Shown here: piece by piece, positions 34,974-41,803 of the stretch
Layout of the letters: every line of letters begins with the position of its first letter
Numbering within the stretch: position 1 is the first letter of the stretch
NCBI GenBank assembly: GCA_900769555.1
Contig: CAAGHA010000148.1
Coordinates: 1 to 43,709, forward strand
DNA from: Bacteroidales bacterium
GTDB lineage: Bacteria > Bacteroidota > Bacteroidia > Bacteroidales > Paludibacteraceae
DNA length: 43,709 nucleotides
Direction of reading: 5' to 3'
Notes under the pieces: generated by a model
Database searches by the model: none
Told to the model about the DNA's origin: nothing
The model's input: only the letters and a program-made list of their open reading frames with translations
Program-made: the position numbers and the translations under genes

Positions 34974-35675
34974 ATGAGATATATACCATATAAGCCACCG
35001 ACAACAAAGGTGGCAGGGGACGAGTATGAAATTATGCCAACCGAGTGCAGTATATTGATACAGCGGAGAATGGAGTTAGGAATGACGGCAACACAGGTTG
35101 CAGAAAATGCAAATATAACACTGGCGCAATATCAGCGCTTTGAGTCGGGAAAACGAAATTTTACGGCGGCAAGCGCAAGAATGTTTCTTGCTGTTTGTAC
35201 GGTTTTGCGGTTAGACCCGTATACATTCTTTCCTTTACCCACTATTGTAAAGAATTATCGAGAATATGAAGCACAAGAGGAAAATCCAATAGAATATATT
35301 TCATCGTTAATGGAACAATTTAGATTTGATGATGTATCTTTTCAAGAATATAAGGAACTTCTATTAAAGGTACCGCGGGGAAAACTTGTTACCAATAAAA
35401 TGATAGAAGAATATTTTAAGAAAAAAAAGAATTTGGATACGGTTAGAATAAATAGCTATAATGTGCATGAATATATGACTAGGAGTTATCCTTTTTGGCG
35501 AGTAGTATCGGAGACAGGGACCTTAACGCTTACGACGAAATTTTATTCGCGTGAAGCACAACGTGCGTTGTTGGAACAAGAAGGGTTGGAAATATATGAA
35601 TGTGGGGCAAATGGCGCATCTTTAAGAGTTAAAAACTTTAAGGATTACCTTTTTGACTTAAATACATTGCTATAA
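34974..35675 (+). CDS. XRE-type regulator fused to a degenerate MGMT/ATL-like domain
   Basis: A 233-aa protein. Residues ~22-85 are a Cro/CI helix-turn-helix (RRMELGMTATQVAENANITL, then QRFESGKRNF). Residues ~130-205 align with the DNA-binding C-terminal domain of O6-alkylguanine methyltransferases: VPRGKLVTNKMIEEYF matches the IP-x-G-x-V-x-T-Y block, YPFWRVV (173-178) occupies the PCHRV active-site position, and QRALLEQEGLEI matches the family's LL-x-x-EG ending. The reactive cysteine is replaced by Phe and the histidine by Trp, so it should bind DNA without transferring alkyl groups, as ATL proteins do. It has its own promoter. A 218-nt gap with a terminator separates it from the next gene, and no other gene is seen in that gap. 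Confidence 0.8.
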   Translation: MRYIPYKPPTTKVAGDEYEIMPTECSILIQRRMELGMTATQVAENANITLAQYQRFESGKRNFTAASARMFLAVCTVLRLDPYTFFPLPTIVKNYREYEAQEENPIEYISSLMEQFRFDDVSFQEYKELLLKVPRGKLVTNKMIEEYFKKKKNLDTVRINSYNVHEYMTRSYPFWRVVSETGTLTLTTKFYSREAQRALLEQEGLEIYECGANGASLRVKNFKDYLFDLNTLL

Positions 35676-35792
35676 TAAACAGGCGCATAAATATTAAAAG
35701 CTCCATAAAGGATAATGTATATGAAATGGACAAAGTCATTGAGTGCTGCCGTTCCTTTGAATTAATAACTAATGAAAAATTGAGATTTATAA

Positions 35793-35829
35793 AAAAATAA
35801 TGAGTGATTGCGTATTGCTCATTATTTTT
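35793..35829 (+). terminator. Intrinsic terminator downstream of XRE-MGMT gene
   Basis: AAAAATAATGAG (35793-35804) pairs with CTCATTATTTTT (35818-35829) with a 13-nt loop, ending in a T6 run. It separates the regulator transcript from the following operon. Confidence 0.85.
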
Positions 35830-35832
35830 TAC

Positions 35833-35861
35833 TTGTTAAAAAAGAAGAAATATGATAAGAT
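35833..35861 (+). promoter_or_regulatory. Promoter of AlbA_2-AbiTii operon
   Basis: TTGTTA (35833-35838) and TAAGAT (35856-35861) are separated by 17 bp. This sits just after the terminator and about 30 nt upstream of the GGAGG at 35883. Confidence 0.6.
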
Positions 35862-35892
35862 AATAATATAGGTTGTAAAAATGGAGGCAAAG

Positions 35893-37230
35893 ATGGAAAG
35901 CGAAACCTTGGAATACAAAAGAGAATTAACGGACGGTTTTGAAAAAGAAGTCGTTGCTTTTTTAAATATGCAGGGTGGTCAAATCGTTATTGGCAAGGCT
36001 GATGATGGTACTATATGTCCTTTGGAAAGTGTGGATAAAACTGCGTTGGCTGTTGCGGATAGAATCAAAAATAATATCTTGCCTTCCGCAATGGGTATTT
36101 TTAACGTTGAGATTAAAGAAGAAGGATATATTATTCTCACGGTTGCAAGTGGGCTAGAGAAACCTTACTATCTTAAAAAATATGGTATGACGCCGAATGG
36201 TTGTTATATGCGTATTGGGACGCAGGCAGCCTCCATGCCTCAATCCATGATAGATAGCTTATTTGCGAGAAGAGTTATTAACACCTTACATAATGTAGTT
36301 GCGCCCAATCAATATTTGACGTTTACGCAATTAAAGATTTTTTATGAAGAACAAGGAATGGATGTAAGCGGGGAGCATTTCTTGAGAAATTTGGACTTAT
36401 ATACCGAAGACGGTAAGTATAATTACGCGGCATATTTGTTGGCAGATAATAATAGTACATCTATCAAGGTTGCTCGTTTTAACGGAACTGAAAAGTTGGA
36501 TATAGTTGAACGCAACGAATTTGGAAGATGTTGTCTTATTAAGTCTGCGTTAAATGTTTTAGAAAAATTAAATGTTGCAAATGCAACAGTGGTGAGAGTT
36601 GGCGGAACGGCACAAAGGAGGGAGATTCGCTTAATCGACGAAGAAGCCCTTCGAGAAGCGGTGCTTAATGCAATTATCCATAACGATTATATCAACGGCT
36701 CGTATCCCGTGGTTGAAATTTATGATGATAGAATGGAAATTATATCTTCGGGTGGCTTGCCTGTGGGCTTGTCTGAAAAAGAATTTTTTGAAAGCCGTTC
36801 TCTGCCGAGAAATAAGGAATTGATGCGTGTCTTTTCTGATGTGGATTTGTGTGAACAACTGGGTTCTGGGACAAGAAAGATATTTAAGAACTATCCCAAA
36901 GAGGTGGTGAATATTTCGGAACATTTTATTTCGGTGGTATTGCCCTATAACCAAGAAGCGATGTCTATCATTGCAGAACAGAAAGGGGTTAAACCTGTTG
37001 TATCGGTTACCCCCCAAGTTACCCCCCAAGTTACCCCCCAAGTTAAGATTTTAGAGTTTTGTATAAAACCGAGAAGTAAGTTGGAAATTATGGAACTGTT
37101 AGGGCTGACGGATAGACGTCATGTGACGACAAAATATATAAAGCCCTTGATTGAGCAAGGACTTCTCCAAATGACGAATCCAGAACATCCGAATTCTTCC
37201 AATCAAAAATATGTTACGTTAAAGAAATAA
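35893..37230 (+). CDS. AlbA_2 (Schlafen-type) ATP-binding protein with wHTH
   Basis: About 445 aa. The ATG at 35893 follows GGAGG at 35883-35887; the ATG at 35881 lies upstream of that site and is less likely. Residues ~1-110 are the AlbA_2 putative DNA-binding domain (ETLEYKRELTDGFEKEVVAF, FLNMQGGQIVIGKADDG). Residues ~255-340 are an HATPase_c_4-like ATP-binding domain (EEALREAVLNAIIHNDY, then EQLGSGTRKIF). A triplicated TPQV linker leads to a winged helix at the C-terminus. Such proteins are common in mobile and defence regions and are usually described as regulators. It is 22 nt ahead of the three-gene AbiTii module and probably in the same operon, so it may control or be part of that system. 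Confidence 0.88.
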   Translation: MESETLEYKRELTDGFEKEVVAFLNMQGGQIVIGKADDGTICPLESVDKTALAVADRIKNNILPSAMGIFNVEIKEEGYIILTVASGLEKPYYLKKYGMTPNGCYMRIGTQAASMPQSMIDSLFARRVINTLHNVVAPNQYLTFTQLKIFYEEQGMDVSGEHFLRNLDLYTEDGKYNYAAYLLADNNSTSIKVARFNGTEKLDIVERNEFGRCCLIKSALNVLEKLNVANATVVRVGGTAQRREIRLIDEEALREAVLNAIIHNDYINGSYPVVEIYDDRMEIISSGGLPVGLSEKEFFESRSLPRNKELMRVFSDVDLCEQLGSGTRKIFKNYPKEVVNISEHFISVVLPYNQEAMSIIAEQKGVKPVVSVTPQVTPQVTPQVKILEFCIKPRSKLEIMELLGLTDRRHVTTKYIKPLIEQGLLQMTNPEHPNSSNQKYVTLKK

Positions 37231-37252
37231 AATTTCCTTAAGTGAGGGGATA

Positions 37253-37624
37253 ATGAAAAGAGATTTACATTTAATAAAGAAAATTTTATTAAAAATTGAA
37301 GAAGAATACGAAAATACGACATTGTTTGGATTAAAAATTGAAGGATATACGACGCAACAAATAGCAAATCATATAGAATTATTACATGGTGAGGGGTTAA
37401 TTTCTCATTATAAAGCTCAATATGCAGGAAATAAATTATTCAGTTTTACTGTAGGGAATTTGACAAACGAAGGATTTAATTATCTCGATACTATACGCGA
37501 TACGGAAGATTTGGAAAGTCATAAGCATTTTAATGTTTATTATGATTATTCCATACGAATAGGTGATAAAAATAAAATAGGACATACAGCGATAGGGACA
37601 GGAGATACTAATGGCGAAAAGTAA
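37253..37624 (+). CDS. DUF2513-like protein with RHIM-like tail
   Basis: A 123-aa protein preceded by GAGGGG. The N-terminal MKRDLHLIKKILLKIEEEY and the winged-helix-like pattern to residue ~85 (GLTNEGF-like NLTNEGFNYLDTIRD) match DUF2513, a small family frequent in phages and mobile elements. The extra C-terminus, residues ~98-120, carries SIRIGDKNKI (I101-I109) followed by AIGTGD. The same tail pattern ends the next two proteins. The stop overlaps the AbiTii gene by 14 nt, a sign of translational coupling. I infer a sensor or adaptor role within a defence module. No enzymatic motif is present. Confidence 0.7.
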   Translation: MKRDLHLIKKILLKIEEEYENTTLFGLKIEGYTTQQIANHIELLHGEGLISHYKAQYAGNKLFSFTVGNLTNEGFNYLDTIRDTEDLESHKHFNVYYDYSIRIGDKNKIGHTAIGTGDTNGEK

Positions 37625-38273
37625 AATCTTAAAAGAATTGGCAAATAATCAAGTATCAATAGAAGTCGCTTTAAGTAGATTATTGATTATTGCTACCGAC
37701 ATAGGGAATACCGAGTTGTTTGAATGGGCTAATAACGAATTGAATGGCTATGAAAGTTTTGATGCGTTGCCGGGCTATCGAAAAATAAATGCTCCATTTA
37801 TTAGATATACGGGGATTAATGGTTCTTTTAAAGTAACAAATCAACCAATGCCATTAACTTGGTTTACACAAAAAACGAGGGATTCTTTAAATCCAGTTGG
37901 GATATTTGAGAGTCTTGCTACTATTGAATCTATATTAAATGAAAAAGAGATTCAACCAAGGGTGAGGGACTTAACCTTTTTGGCAGGGGAAATCTATGAT
38001 AGCATGGGTGTTTCATGCTTTAAAATTTCCCAAGTAATTGATGCGAGTTATTATAGAGAGATCATCAATAAAATAAGAGGGAAACTATTAAATATTTTTA
38101 TCGAATTAGACCGTGCGTTTGGGAATTTGGACGATTTGGATGTGGATTCTTCGGACATAGGGAAGATCTCTCAAATTAATCAGAAAATTATAACTCTTAT
38201 TGATAAATCTATTAAAATAGGAGATGGGAATCAAATTGAAAAAAGTAAAATTATTGGGAACGGAGATAAATAA
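37611..38273 (+). CDS. AbiTii domain protein with RHIM-like tail
   Basis: A 220-aa protein. Residues ~1-190 match the AbiTii domain found in abortive-infection-type proteins (SRLLIIATDIGNTELFEW, NNELNGYESFDALPGYRKI near residue 42). After a helical stretch (LIDKS) the C-terminus holds IKIGDGNQI (I201-I209), then KIIGNGDK at the very end. It overlaps the upstream gene by 14 nt and ends 2 nt before the downstream gene, so the three are co-translated. AbiTii is associated with phage exclusion, but its biochemistry is not established. The shared tail suggests it assembles with its two neighbours. Confidence 0.8.
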   Translation: MAKSKILKELANNQVSIEVALSRLLIIATDIGNTELFEWANNELNGYESFDALPGYRKINAPFIRYTGINGSFKVTNQPMPLTWFTQKTRDSLNPVGIFESLATIESILNEKEIQPRVRDLTFLAGEIYDSMGVSCFKISQVIDASYYREIINKIRGKLLNIFIELDRAFGNLDDLDVDSSDIGKISQINQKIITLIDKSIKIGDGNQIEKSKIIGNGDK

Positions 38274-38275
38274 AA

Positions 38276-38950
38276 ATGGCGCAAGGGTTTATTGCGGGGT
38301 GTACGAATTATCAAGAACAAAGATTAGAAGATATTCGAGAGGATATTGAATGGTGGATTAAATATGCCAAACAAACGCAAATGGATTTTTTGGAAACAAT
38401 TGATTCCTTAAAAGCGGCGAATTATTGGCGTGAATGTGTGCCTTTTGATTTTAGAATTTTTTGCGAAAGCGTATCCAATGTTTGTGGAACAATTATCAAT
38501 GACTTAAATATTGTTTTAAAAGATATTGATAATAACCAAATTTCTTCTGGTACAATAAAACTTATGAATAATATATGTAAGATTGTATTGACAAACGAAA
38601 ATCGGGCAGGAGAAACCTATAAAAACGAATCGCAGTGGAAACATTACGGCGATCAGAAATTTAGAAAGGCAGAAACTCTATATGCCGATGGGAGAGATTT
38701 TTTTGTGACACTTATTGATGTTGGTAATGCGGCTGCAAGGATGGAGGATTATATGAAACCAGATAAGCGTATAGATAATAGCATACATATTGGGGATGGC
38801 AATAAGATTAAAAAAGCTATTATAGGACATAATAACGGAAAAGAGAAAAAAGAAGGTGTTGTAAGTAAAGTTATTTGGGGAATTATCGTTCCTGTTATAG
38901 TGGGGGTAGTTATTGCTGCAATATGTTTATGGCTTGGGCTAAAAAGCTGA
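38276..38950 (+). CDS. Helical protein with RHIM-like motif and C-terminal membrane anchor
   Basis: A 224-aa protein of no family I recognise. Residues 1-~160 are predominantly helical, with conserved-looking tryptophans (EDIEWWIKYAKQ) and a KAETLYADGRDFF segment. IHIGDGNKI (I170-I178) is followed by KKAIIGHNNG, then a lysine-rich spacer and a single hydrophobic helix at ~198-220 (IWGIIVPVIVGVVIAAIC) near the C-terminus. The layout (soluble domain, short motif, membrane helix) fits a membrane-disrupting or membrane-tethered effector recruited by the motif. It is the last gene of the operon; the downstream hairpin at 39129 could terminate it. Confidence 0.7.
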   Translation: MAQGFIAGCTNYQEQRLEDIREDIEWWIKYAKQTQMDFLETIDSLKAANYWRECVPFDFRIFCESVSNVCGTIINDLNIVLKDIDNNQISSGTIKLMNNICKIVLTNENRAGETYKNESQWKHYGDQKFRKAETLYADGRDFFVTLIDVGNAAARMEDYMKPDKRIDNSIHIGDGNKIKKAIIGHNNGKEKKEGVVSKVIWGIIVPVIVGVVIAAICLWLGLKS

Positions 38951-39006
38951 GAATAAATATATTCGCGTTAATATATAGGGATTTTGGATCTTTTACGAAT
39001 AAAAAC

Positions 39007-39027
39007 ACACGGACAATCGGTCCGTGT
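39007..39027. repeat. ACACGGAC-AATCG-GTCCGTGT inverted repeat, copy 2
   Basis: A perfect 8-bp inverted repeat with the same AATCG centre as the copy at 34765. Upstream (38969-38981) a TTAATATATAGG stretch also resembles the sequence before copy 1 (34720-34733). It lies 57 nt after the operon's last stop. The rest of the 323-nt gap holds only a terminator and a promoter. Confidence 0.75.
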
Positions 39028-39128
39028 AGGATGGGAAGTTTTTGAATTGCATATTAGAAATTGACATTTTGAATATTTCGATAGGCGTTCTCACTTTTTT
39101 CAAATTTTACATACTATCTAAATTGAGT

Positions 39129-39161
39129 AAAACCTCATTGCATTACGGAATGAGGTTTTTT
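39129..39161 (+). terminator. Intrinsic terminator after the AbiTii operon
   Basis: AAAACCTCATT (39129-39139) pairs perfectly with AATGAGGTTTT (39149-39159) across 9 nt, and the T-run continues to 39161. Confidence 0.85.
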
Positions 39162-39224
39162 AGCACATAAACGTCTTTGCTTTAAATTTAATACTGTTTT
39201 TGGGTTTTGTTATATTGCAAATTA

Positions 39225-39253
39225 TTGACGAAAGAACTAAAAAGTGTTATACT
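39225..39253 (+). promoter_or_regulatory. Promoter of second AlbA_2 gene
   Basis: The -35 TTGACG (39225-39230), a 17-bp spacer and -10 TATACT (39248-39253) lie just upstream of GAGGTG and the start codon, leaving a very short leader. Confidence 0.8.
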
Positions 39254-39273
39254 ATTAAAAATGAGGTGTAATG

Positions 39274-40752
39274 ATGATTGATTTGTTGCATTTGGAAAAA
39301 TATCAAGAAAACAATCGAATTGAGGCGAAGAAAGCCCTTGGGGGATTGCCGAAAAGCATTTGGGAAACGTATTCTGCGTTTGCCAATACTTTTGGTGGTA
39401 TTCTTTTATTGGGAGTCGAAGAATTGTCGGACGGCAGTCTTGCTGTAGCAAACGGGGGGATCTCTGCACCAAGCACCTTAATTAAGGAATTTTGGGATAT
39501 TATCAATAACCCGAAAAAAGTAAGCGTTAATATTTTATCGGATAAAGACGTATATGTGCAGGAAATCGAGGGGAAGAATATCATTGTGATCAATATTCCT
39601 CGTGCTGATAGAGCATATCGCCCGGTTTATATAGATGGTAATCCAATATCGGGAACATACCGCCGCAACGGTGAGGGTGATTATAAGTGTACGCAAGAAG
39701 AATATTTAGCAATGGTCCGTGACGCATCCGTAAAAACGCAAGATATGCTTGTATTGGAAGAAATGGATTTGGATGTTTTTAATCAAGAGAGTATTAAAGG
39801 CTATCGTATGCGTATGAGCATATTGCGCCCGAATCATGTTTGGGGTGCATTGGATAACGAAGAATTTTTGCTTCGTATAGGTGCAATCGGTATTGGTAAA
39901 GACGGTAAGAAACATCCAACATCAGCGGGGCTTTTGATGTTTGGAAACGAGTATTGTATTACGAGAGAGTTTAATAATTACTTCTTGGACTATCAAGAAA
40001 GGTATGATGCGAATCTTCGTTGGACGGACCGTATTGTTTCTTCTTCTGGGGATTGGAGTGGAAATGTTTACGATTTCTATTTTCGTGTATACAATAAATT
40101 AACACAAGATTTAAAAGTTCCTTTCGCGATGAAAAGTGGAGTGCGTGTAGATGAAACGCCCGTTCACGAGGCATTACGTGAAGCGTTGGCGAACTGTCTT
40201 GTGAATGCGGATTACTATGGACGTCAAGGCGTAGTTGTAATAAAGAGTAAAGCGGATATTTCTTTATCTAATCCAGGTGGATTTAGAATTGAAATTGATG
40301 CAGCCAAGAGTGGCGGAGTATCCGATCCTCGAAACAGCGCAATGCTCAAAATGTTTAATTTAATCAATATTGGGGAGCGTGCGGGTAGCGGTATTCCTAA
40401 TATTATGTCTATTTGGGAACAACAAAAATGGTCGGAACCTACGATAACACAAACTTTTGAACCTGAAAGAACAACCTTAACTCTTTCGCTAAGGGCGAGT
40501 GTCACCAAAAGTGACGGCAAAAAAGTGACGGCAAAAAGTGACGGCAAAAAAGTGACGGCAAAGACCGCCGCGCAGAAACAGATTATTATTGAATATCTTA
40601 CGAATAAAGTTTCGGCGACAAGTCAAGAAATTGCCGACGTGCTTTGTGTTGGATTATCGAGAGCAAAAACAATTTTGCGAGCATTAATAGCAGAAGATAT
40701 TATTGTAGCGGAAGGGGCTGATAAAAATCGTACGTATCGGTTAAAACGGTAG
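39274..40752 (+). CDS. Second AlbA_2 (Schlafen-type) ATP-binding protein
   Basis: About 492 aa. Adjacent ATGs at 39271 and 39274 are possible; the second has better spacing to GAGGTG at 39263-39268. The N-terminal AlbA_2 domain contains ENNRIEAKKALGGLP and FANTFGGILLLGVEE. An HATPase-like region around residues 285-375 shows HEALREALANCLVNADYYG and then GERAGSGIPNIM. A Lys-rich linker with repeated SDGKKVTAK precedes a C-terminal winged helix (TSQEIADVLCVGLSRAKTILRAL). Same architecture as the protein at 35893, but the two are diverged and not a recent duplication. It has its own promoter. It is likely a regulator or defence-associated protein; its partner is unknown. Confidence 0.88.
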   Translation: MIDLLHLEKYQENNRIEAKKALGGLPKSIWETYSAFANTFGGILLLGVEELSDGSLAVANGGISAPSTLIKEFWDIINNPKKVSVNILSDKDVYVQEIEGKNIIVINIPRADRAYRPVYIDGNPISGTYRRNGEGDYKCTQEEYLAMVRDASVKTQDMLVLEEMDLDVFNQESIKGYRMRMSILRPNHVWGALDNEEFLLRIGAIGIGKDGKKHPTSAGLLMFGNEYCITREFNNYFLDYQERYDANLRWTDRIVSSSGDWSGNVYDFYFRVYNKLTQDLKVPFAMKSGVRVDETPVHEALREALANCLVNADYYGRQGVVVIKSKADISLSNPGGFRIEIDAAKSGGVSDPRNSAMLKMFNLINIGERAGSGIPNIMSIWEQQKWSEPTITQTFEPERTTLTLSLRASVTKSDGKKVTAKSDGKKVTAKTAAQKQIIIEYLTNKVSATSQEIADVLCVGLSRAKTILRALIAEDIIVAEGADKNRTYRLKR

Positions 40753-40800
40753 ACGAGTTCCCGAGGATCGGTTTTGATACACACGGACTATGCTAACGAC

Positions 40801-40819
40801 ACACGGACAGTTGGTCCGT
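40801..40819. repeat. ACGGAC-AGTTG-GTCCGT inverted repeat, copy 3
   Basis: ACACGGAC at 40801 followed by AGTTG and GTCCGT. A half-copy ACACACGGAC starts at 40779, making a direct repeat about 20 bp upstream. The centre differs from AATCG in the other two copies while the arms are kept, which supports selection on the stem. Confidence 0.7.
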
Positions 40820-40847
40820 TGTTCAAAATTAGTGGAAATCTATCAAA

Positions 40848-40868
40848 AAGTGGTAACTAAGTGGTAAC
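40848..40868. repeat. Tandem AAGTGGTAAC direct repeats
   Basis: Two copies of AAGTGGTAAC (40848-40857, 40859-40868) with an 11-bp period. Repeats of this size on one face of the helix near a tRNA-type attachment core fit integrase or excisionase arm sites; that is inference. Confidence 0.55.
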
Positions 40869-40881
40869 CTGCATATTTGAT

Positions 40882-40922
40882 AAAACGCTGAATCCCTTTA
40901 AAATAAAGGAGTGTAGCGTTTT
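40882..40922 (+). repeat. Hairpin with CCCTTTAAAATAAAGGAGT core (copy 2)
   Basis: The outer stem AAAACGCT/AGCGTTTT (40882-40889, 40915-40922) encloses CCTTTA/TAAAGG with an AAA loop, followed by TTTGG. The 19-nt core is identical to 34597-34615. It could terminate the AlbA_2 transcript or mark the end of an integrated element. Confidence 0.7.
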
Positions 40923-40936
40923 TGGTGGATTTTATT

Positions 40937-40988
40937 GGACGCGCTGTTAATCCGTGTGTCGTCAGTTCGAGCCTGACAGGGGCAGCCA
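40937..40988 (+). pseudogene. 3' half of tRNA-Asn (GTT anticodon)
   Basis: The sequence contains the anticodon loop CTGTTAA, then TCCGTGTGTC, a perfect T-arm (GTCAG-TTCGAGC-CTGAC), acceptor strand AGGGGCA, discriminator G and an encoded CCA. The 5' acceptor strand (expected TGCCCCT) and D-arm are absent: upstream is the CCCTTTAAAATAAAGG hairpin instead. This is therefore a tRNA-Asn 3' fragment, as left at the distal att site of a tRNA-targeting integrative element, and not a functional tRNA. One mismatch (C-C) in the anticodon stem agrees with the 5' side being foreign. Confidence 0.75.
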
Positions 40989-41025
40989 AAAGTCTTGATT
41001 TTTAACGAAATCAGGACTTTTTTGT
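40988..41025 (+). terminator. Intrinsic terminator of the tRNA-Asn fragment
   Basis: AAAAGTCTTGATTT (40988-41001) pairs with AAATCAGGACTTTT (41008-41021), with one G-T pair and a 6-nt loop, and a T-rich tail follows. It begins directly after the CCA, so it probably belonged to the original tRNA gene. From here to 41349 I see only AT-rich repeats and no gene. Confidence 0.8.
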
Positions 41026-41069
41026 TGCATTTTTTAATATCGAAAAATGAGCCTTTGATGAAAATTTGA

Positions 41070-41182
41070 TTTTATTTTCAAAAAGTGAACTGTAAATTGA
41101 ACAGAAAAAAATAAGCTCAATCCTTTCAAAATAAAGGGATAGATGAAATGTTTATTTTACGTTTTATTTTTAAAAAGTGAAC
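41070..41182. repeat. 21-bp direct repeat pair TTTTATTTT-c/t-AAAAAGTGAAC
   Basis: The sequence at 41070-41090 recurs at 41162-41182 with one mismatch. A third, degenerate CCTTTC-AAAATAAAGGG hairpin core lies between them (41119-41139). The right copy runs into the 84-bp repeat. The pair probably marks recombination ends. Confidence 0.6.
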
Positions 41183-41261
41183 AGAAAATTAGGGTGTTGC
41201 AAAATTATGCAACATCTATTTTTATACGTATATTTATTTTTAATCCGTATTTTTATCCGTT
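41178..41261. repeat. 84-bp direct repeat, left copy (integrase 3'-end remnant)
   Basis: This matches 43333-43416 at 80 of 84 positions. In the right copy the segment contains the integrase terminator and the last codons of the integrase. Here, read on the minus strand, only TDKNTD and a stop remain, so it is the end of a lost integrase gene. Together the copies bracket a 2-kb segment of ATPase and McrB fragments. Confidence 0.85.
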
Positions 41262-41349
41262 GAGGTAAAGTTTAGAACATCATTTCTTTATATGTAATGA
41301 GGTTTCTTTTTTAATTGTATTTTAAAAATTTTTATAAATCATAGAAATA

Positions 41350-41378
41350 TTGACTTTTTGCGACAGATGTGTTATTGT
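41350..41378 (+). promoter_or_regulatory. Promoter of truncated ATPase gene
   Basis: TTGACT (41350-41355), a 17-bp spacer and TATTGT (41373-41378) lie upstream of the GGAG at 41401 and the ATG at 41413. Confidence 0.55.
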
Positions 41379-41652
41379 CTACTAAGTAGTAAATAACTTT
41401 GGAGTAGATAATATGTTTAAAAAAGAGTTTATTGGAAGAAAAAGAGAATTGACAGAACTTAATGTTAGGTATAATGGGGATAAAAAAGAGGTTGGTGTAA
41501 TTTATGGAAGATGTCGCATTGGTAAGTCTGCTTTGATTAAAGAATTTTTGGCGAATAAGAATGGGGTGTTGTTTCAAGCCAACAATCCTCAATTTACATT
41601 CCCACGAAGATTGTGGAATACTTTGACGAGAACAAAAAATCTTAATGATACA

Positions 41653-41681
41653 AATACCGCTTTCGATTTGAAGGCGGTATT
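41653..41681 (+). terminator. Hairpin within the truncated ATPase region
   Basis: AATACCGC (41653-41660) pairs with GCGGTATT (41674-41681), with partial TTTC/GAAG pairing inside. No T-run follows, so its termination activity is doubtful. It lies just before the next promoter. Confidence 0.4.
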
Positions 41682-41725
41682 GTATACTTATCCTAATTTA
41701 TTTTTAATAAAGTACTCAAAATCTA

Positions 41726-41754
41726 TTGACAGAAGTAGAAAAACGCAGTATAAT
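41726..41754 (+). promoter_or_regulatory. Consensus promoter of AAA_14 ATPase gene
   Basis: A perfect -35 TTGACA (41726-41731), a 17-bp spacer and a perfect -10 TATAAT (41749-41754). It is the strongest promoter in the window, with a leader of about 45 nt and AGAGGTG before the ATG at 41804. Confidence 0.9.
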
Positions 41755-41803
41755 TATATTACGAAAAAAAGTAGAAATATTCTTTTTTTAGCAAGAGGTG
41801 TTT

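Noticed and set aside
34974..35675. Active DNA-repair alkyltransferase
   Set aside because: The reactive Cys-His pair of the PCHRV motif is replaced by Phe-Trp, so methyl transfer is not expected.
37001..37050. Regulatory tandem repeat (GTTACCCCCCAA)
   Set aside because: It lies in frame and encodes the TPQV linker of the AlbA_2 protein; a protein-linker explanation is sufficient.
40914..40988. A complete tRNA-Asn gene
   Set aside because: The 5' acceptor strand complementary to AGGGGCA and a D-arm are missing; only the anticodon-to-CCA part is present.
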